Shown here: piece after piece, positions 40,182 to 43,450 of the stretch | Layout: every line of letters starts with the position of its first letter | Position numbering within the stretch: position 1 is the stretch's first letter | From: CAZKZZ01 sp964557375 | GTDB lineage: Bacteria; Spirochaetota; Spirochaetia; SPDA01; CAZJBZ01 | Assembly (NCBI GenBank): GCA_964557375.1 | Contig: CAZKZZ010000016.1 | Location: 1-43,450, forward strand | Length of the DNA stretch: 43,450 bases | Direction: 5' to 3' | Notes under the pieces: generated by a model | What the model was told of the DNA's origin: nothing | Databases searched by the model: none | The model's input: the letters and a program-made list of their open reading frames with translations, nothing else | Program-made: the position numbers and the translations under genes

Positions 40182-41819
40182 ATGAAATCTACAGACTACA
40201 TCCGCTCACTCTACGCAGACGAAAATGTTACCATCCAGGAAAAAGCTCTCTCGCTTTTTATTCTGGCAATTATCCTCGGGATAGGATTTCTCGCCCTCGG
40301 AGTCATACGGCTTACTACAGGTTCTATTCTTATGGGGGTACTCGAGATATGTGTGTCCTTCATACTTGTTCTTTTCCTCGTGGGGATTCTTAAAAAAGCA
40401 TTTCGGATAGTGAGTTCAGGTACCATCCTCCTTTTTTGTCTTGCCGGGGCCGGATTATTCCTAGTCCGCGACATAACCAGCCCAAATGATGTATATATCC
40501 AGGCGACCTATATGATCCCTGTTTTTGTTACTGCTCCGCTTTTAGCGTATGCCCGATGGCAGGTATTCGGTGTCGTCGGATTCGGAGTAGCTGTCCACTC
40601 AGCACAATATTTTTTACGACTACAGCCGGTCCTCGAACAGATGCAGTATACGGGAGAGGCCCTTACGGAGTTTCTTGTTTCTCTGCTCCTTATGATTTTT
40701 GCAGGCGTTTTCATCCTTCAAATATTCAGGATGCAGATGCAGAGCCTCAAATCGATAAACATGCAGGCACGCAGGGCAAATGAACAGTACAGCAGATTAA
40801 AAGATCTGATCGATACCATGGGAGAGGCGTTTAATATGGGGGAGCGCCTGCAGGAACAGGCAGAGAACAATGAATCCATCGCAGCGGACATCTCCGAGCA
40901 TCTTACTTCGATGTCTGCGAGTATTTCGGACCTCCTCAAAAGTATAAATAACGGGGCCGCGGCCCAGGAGAAAATCGGTAATTCAAAAGAAGCTATGAGG
41001 GCTATCACTGAAAAGCAGACCGAAGTAATCAGCACCTCCTCCGCTGCAGCGGAAGAGATCACTGCTCAGGTAAATTCCATAGCTAATTCTGCCGAACAAA
41101 AACAGTCGGTTATCGACGAGCTTGTTGAAGTCTCCGAACGAGGAACCGACACTCTTCATGAGATGGCCACTACACTGCGGTCAGTATCACGTTCTTCTGA
41201 AAACATAATAGAAATCATTACCGTCATCGAACAAATTGCTGACAGAACAAATATGCTGGCGATGAATGCTGCCATCGAGGCTGCTCACGCCGGAGAGTTC
41301 GGACACGGATTTGCTGTGGTAGCAGAAGAAATCCGCAAGCTGGCAGAGGAAAGCAATGACAACTCCCGAATGATCCGTTCAACACTCGAAGAAAGCAGCA
41401 CACTGATAAACCAGTCCGTACTATCAAGCGAGAAAATGGGAGCGGTATACGGAAACATAATCATGAAGATTACCGATGTACGGAATGCCCTGTTGGAGAT
41501 CGTAAGCGGCATGCAGGAATTGAAGGAAGGACAGGCCCAGATCGAAGAAGCGGTTGGCCAGATTACCGATGTCAACAGAGAAGTAACCGGCTCTCTATCG
41601 GGCATGGAAGATGATATAAAAACCGGTTCAATGAGTATGACCTACATAGGTGCCACTGTTGAGACGGTTCAGGAACAAATAACAACCCTCACTGAATTAG
41701 CGGAAAAAGTCGTAAACGAAGCAGGAAAACTGAGCAGTATCGGAGCGGAAAACATCGAAAACTTCCGTGAGCTTACCCACCACATGCAGCTTCTCCGGCG
41801 CGGAGAGACAGAAAGATAG
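40182..41819 (+). CDS. Methyl-accepting chemotaxis protein with a six-helix membrane domain
   Basis: A 545-residue receptor. About six transmembrane helices (22-185) with only short loops replace the usual periplasmic sensor, so it may sense a membrane-soluble signal or membrane state. A coiled-coil connector leads to a complete signalling domain. Its tip is IADRTNMLAMNAAIEAAHAGEFGHGFAVVAEEIRKLAEES, and candidate methylation helices (TSSAAAEEITAQVNSI) flank it. It would signal to CheA/CheW arrays; a cheA gene lies about 20 kb away on the other strand. It starts one base after the unknown gene. Confidence 0.9.
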   Translation: MKSTDYIRSLYADENVTIQEKALSLFILAIILGIGFLALGVIRLTTGSILMGVLEICVSFILVLFLVGILKKAFRIVSSGTILLFCLAGAGLFLVRDITSPNDVYIQATYMIPVFVTAPLLAYARWQVFGVVGFGVAVHSAQYFLRLQPVLEQMQYTGEALTEFLVSLLLMIFAGVFILQIFRMQMQSLKSINMQARRANEQYSRLKDLIDTMGEAFNMGERLQEQAENNESIAADISEHLTSMSASISDLLKSINNGAAAQEKIGNSKEAMRAITEKQTEVISTSSAAAEEITAQVNSIANSAEQKQSVIDELVEVSERGTDTLHEMATTLRSVSRSSENIIEIITVIEQIADRTNMLAMNAAIEAAHAGEFGHGFAVVAEEIRKLAEESNDNSRMIRSTLEESSTLINQSVLSSEKMGAVYGNIIMKITDVRNALLEIVSGMQELKEGQAQIEEAVGQITDVNREVTGSLSGMEDDIKTGSMSMTYIGATVETVQEQITTLTELAEKVVNEAGKLSSIGAENIENFRELTHHMQLLRRGETER

Positions 41820-41834
41820 AAAGGAGTTACGGAA

Positions 41835-42443
41835 ATGAAACAGAATACACTAACCGATATAGCAGCCCATGTGTGGGAGACAGGGGCCGGCGAACTCAGC
41901 AGGCTCAATAATACTGTCGATTACAAGGCCCTTACTGCATGCGTTAATCTTTTGTCAAAATGTAAGGGAAGGATCGTGACCTCAGGTGCCGGGACTTCCG
42001 GGGCAGCGGCAAGAAAAATAGCACATACCCTTTCCTGTATCGAAAGGCCCTCATTTTTTCTGGAACCGGCTGACGCTGTTCATGGCGGCCTCGGCAGTGT
42101 GCAGACGGGTGATGTAGCAATCCTCATTTCCAAAGGAGGCGGGACCCGCGAAATTGTCAATATTATTCCGGCCCTCAAGACAAAACAAGTCGAGATAATC
42201 GGTGTTACCGAAAAAAAAGACTCTCCGCTCGGGAGGAACAGCGACATCATTCTCGAAATAACTATCGAAAAAGAAGCCGATGAGTTCAATATGCTCGCGA
42301 CCACAAGTACCATGACCGTTCTAGCCGTCTTCGATGCTGTCTGCATAGCTCTCATGAGGGAGACCGGCTTTACCCGGGAACAGTTTGCAGTTATCCATCC
42401 CGGAGGAGAAGTCGGCGAGCGGCTTCTTAATGATCGGAGTTAG
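41835..42443 (+). CDS. SIS-domain sugar-phosphate isomerase (KdsD/GutQ-like, no CBS domains)
   Basis: A 202-residue single SIS domain. The phosphosugar-binding segments are VTSGAGTSGAAARKIAHTL, ADAVHGGLGSVQTGDVAILISKGGGT and the ending VIHPGGEVGERL, which closely follows arabinose-5-phosphate isomerases (HPGGxxGxxL). The CBS pair of KdsD/GutQ is absent, so it is a short form like those found in sugar operons. It would interconvert an aldose and a ketose phosphate. It lies 15 bp after the receptor gene, with AAGGAG upstream. Confidence 0.85.
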   Translation: MKQNTLTDIAAHVWETGAGELSRLNNTVDYKALTACVNLLSKCKGRIVTSGAGTSGAAARKIAHTLSCIERPSFFLEPADAVHGGLGSVQTGDVAILISKGGGTREIVNIIPALKTKQVEIIGVTEKKDSPLGRNSDIILEITIEKEADEFNMLATTSTMTVLAVFDAVCIALMRETGFTREQFAVIHPGGEVGERLLNDRS

Positions 42444-42445
42444 GG

Positions 42446-42490
42446 GGTGTAGGGGACACCGAGGCGGCCCGTGGAACCGATGCGGTCCAC
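42446..42490. terminator. GC-rich hairpins between convergent genes, possible terminator
   Basis: GGTGT/ACACC (42446-42450 with 42456-42460) and a bulged 8-bp stem from 42471 to 42490 (GTGGAACCG facing CGGTCCAC) fill the 55-bp gap between the SIS and aldo/keto reductase genes. No T-run follows, so termination is uncertain. Confidence 0.3.
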
Positions 42491-42498
42491 ATCACCAC

Positions 42499-43437
42499 TT
42501 ACACGATTTGAGCTTCGAACGGGGCCAGTTTTTCGAGATTGTGCCGGGAGAGGATCTCCTCGATCCGGGCAAGGTCCTCAGCAGTGAGGGTGCGGTCGCC
42601 GGCTTTTCGGGGCGCTTCAATTTGTCCGGGGTTTTTTATTCCTATCAACGCGGTAGTCACTTCTCTGTTTCGAAGTACCCAAGCTATGGCAAGCTCGATG
42701 AGGGTCCACTCTTTATCAGCGGCAACTGCTTTCAGTTCATCAACTGCATCGATATACCGGTTAAACGTCTCCCCTTTATACTGAGCAAACTCCGAACGCT
42801 CATCATCGGAGGCGAAACGGTGGCTCCTGCTGTACTTGCCTGCCAGGAACCCCTTTGCCAGGGTGCTGTGTACCATAATTCCTACCCCGTGCTCGGAGCA
42901 GAACGGGATAAGCGCTTTTTCAGGGGTCCGAAGAAACATATTATAATTGATCTGATTCGATACTATCGGCGCCGCTTTTAAAGCACGTTCCATATGTTCC
43001 ACCCTGAAATTGGAAACCCCGATATGCTTCAGCTTTCCTTTCTCCCTGAAATTGTTTACAGCTTCCAATGTTTCTTCTACCGGGACAGTTTCGTCCCAAA
43101 AATGTATCTGATAGAGATCGATATACTCGACACCCAGATCACGGAGGCTCTTCTCGAGCGCTTTTTCCACCCCTTTTGCACTCATATCAAAACTTACTTT
43201 GGTGGCTAAAACATACCGTTCCCGGTCAATGCCTTTCAGAGCTTTTCCGATTCTCGATTCACTCGTGCGGTACGCTTCCGCCGTGTCGATAAGGGTAATT
43301 CCCTGCTCGATTGCCTCGCGCACGGTCCGAACCGCAGTTTCTTCATCTACGGTACCCATACCGCCGCCGATCGGCCATCCTCCGAATCCGACCACCGGAA
43401 TCTCCGGCCCGTTTGTTCCTAATCTTCTTTCGTGCAT
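42499..43437 (-). CDS. Aldo/keto reductase
   Basis: A 312-residue TIM-barrel NADPH oxidoreductase. The catalytic tetrad is visible as Asp and Tyr in IDTAEAYRTSE, Lys in LATKVSF and His in YQIHFWD. The active-site and cofactor surroundings GVSNFRVEHMERA, QINYNMFLR and AIAWVLRNREVTTALIGIKN are standard for the AKR11/13-like group. Substrate is not predictable. Start at 43437, preceded by GGGAGAGAGAG; only 13 bases of the window remain upstream. Confidence 0.92.
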   Translation of the reverse strand: MHERRLGTNGPEIPVVGFGGWPIGGGMGTVDEETAVRTVREAIEQGITLIDTAEAYRTSESRIGKALKGIDRERYVLATKVSFDMSAKGVEKALEKSLRDLGVEYIDLYQIHFWDETVPVEETLEAVNNFREKGKLKHIGVSNFRVEHMERALKAAPIVSNQINYNMFLRTPEKALIPFCSEHGVGIMVHSTLAKGFLAGKYSRSHRFASDDERSEFAQYKGETFNRYIDAVDELKAVAADKEWTLIELAIAWVLRNREVTTALIGIKNPGQIEAPRKAGDRTLTAEDLARIEEILSRHNLEKLAPFEAQIV

Positions 43438-43450
43438 CTCTCTCTCCCGT

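Noticed and set aside
1..43450. CRISPR array, tRNA or rRNA genes, intact transposase, prophage genes
   Set aside because: No regularly spaced repeats, cloverleaf-like runs, rRNA segments, transposase or phage structural motifs were seen on either strand.

Overview
The window looks like part of a chromosome from a free-living, pigmented spirochaete-like bacterium. The gene content supports this only as inference: a chemoreceptor-cheY-cheA cluster, a second multi-pass chemoreceptor, PTS-style hexitol-phosphate enzymes and a carotenoid locus of the hydroxylated, glycosylated and acylated type. There is no rRNA, tRNA, CRISPR array or intact insertion sequence. One ten-N assembly gap lies at 27370-27379. 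Genes are densely packed on both strands and no gene-free stretch exceeds 300 bases.

Sugar region (1-10934). A minus-strand operon reads DeoR-type repressor, 2-oxoacid dehydrogenase E2, fused E1 alpha-beta, PHP-domain protein, sorbitol-6-phosphate-dehydrogenase-like SDR carrying the tail of a class II aldolase, and an L-sorbose-1-phosphate-reductase-like zinc dehydrogenase cut by the window edge. Beside it are a PfkB-type fructokinase and, divergently, a D-lyxose/D-mannose isomerase and a mannitol-1-phosphate dehydrogenase. Together they would funnel ketoses, mannose and hexitols into fructose 6-phosphate. The role of the E1/E2 pair and the PHP protein in this pathway is unclear.

Envelope and transport region (11000-16757). 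A small membrane protein has its own promoter and terminator. It is followed by a 146-bp MITE with TA duplications, an Lgt-family protein, a small membrane protein, a fused ABC-2 permease with its ATPase, and a convergent metallophosphoesterase.

Signalling region (16758-25192). Three perfect hairpins lie downstream of cheA. The minus-strand operon encodes a receptor, CheY and a dual-HPt CheA. Divergent from it are a MEDS-PAS-LuxR regulator, a REC-PAS-PAS protein, an unknown protein and a SAM methyltransferase.

Deacetylase/cyclase-like region (25197-31841). A thioredoxin-fold DUF255 protein is followed, after the gap, by a membrane NodB deacetylase. Two translationally coupled paralogues with class III cyclase-like domains come next; their active-site residues look complementary (metal aspartates in one, the transition-state-type Asn in the other). 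A secreted DOMON protein follows. This is the strongest candidate for an undescribed system.

Carotenoid region (31858-39633). A GGPP-synthase-type gene on plus converges with a minus-strand operon: ABC ATPase, ABC-2 permease, crtI, glycosyltransferase, CrtO-like acyltransferase, crtB and cruF. The predicted product is an acyclic hydroxylated carotenoid glycoside ester. The last part (39803-43437) holds an unknown small gene, a membrane chemoreceptor, a SIS sugar-phosphate isomerase and an aldo/keto reductase.
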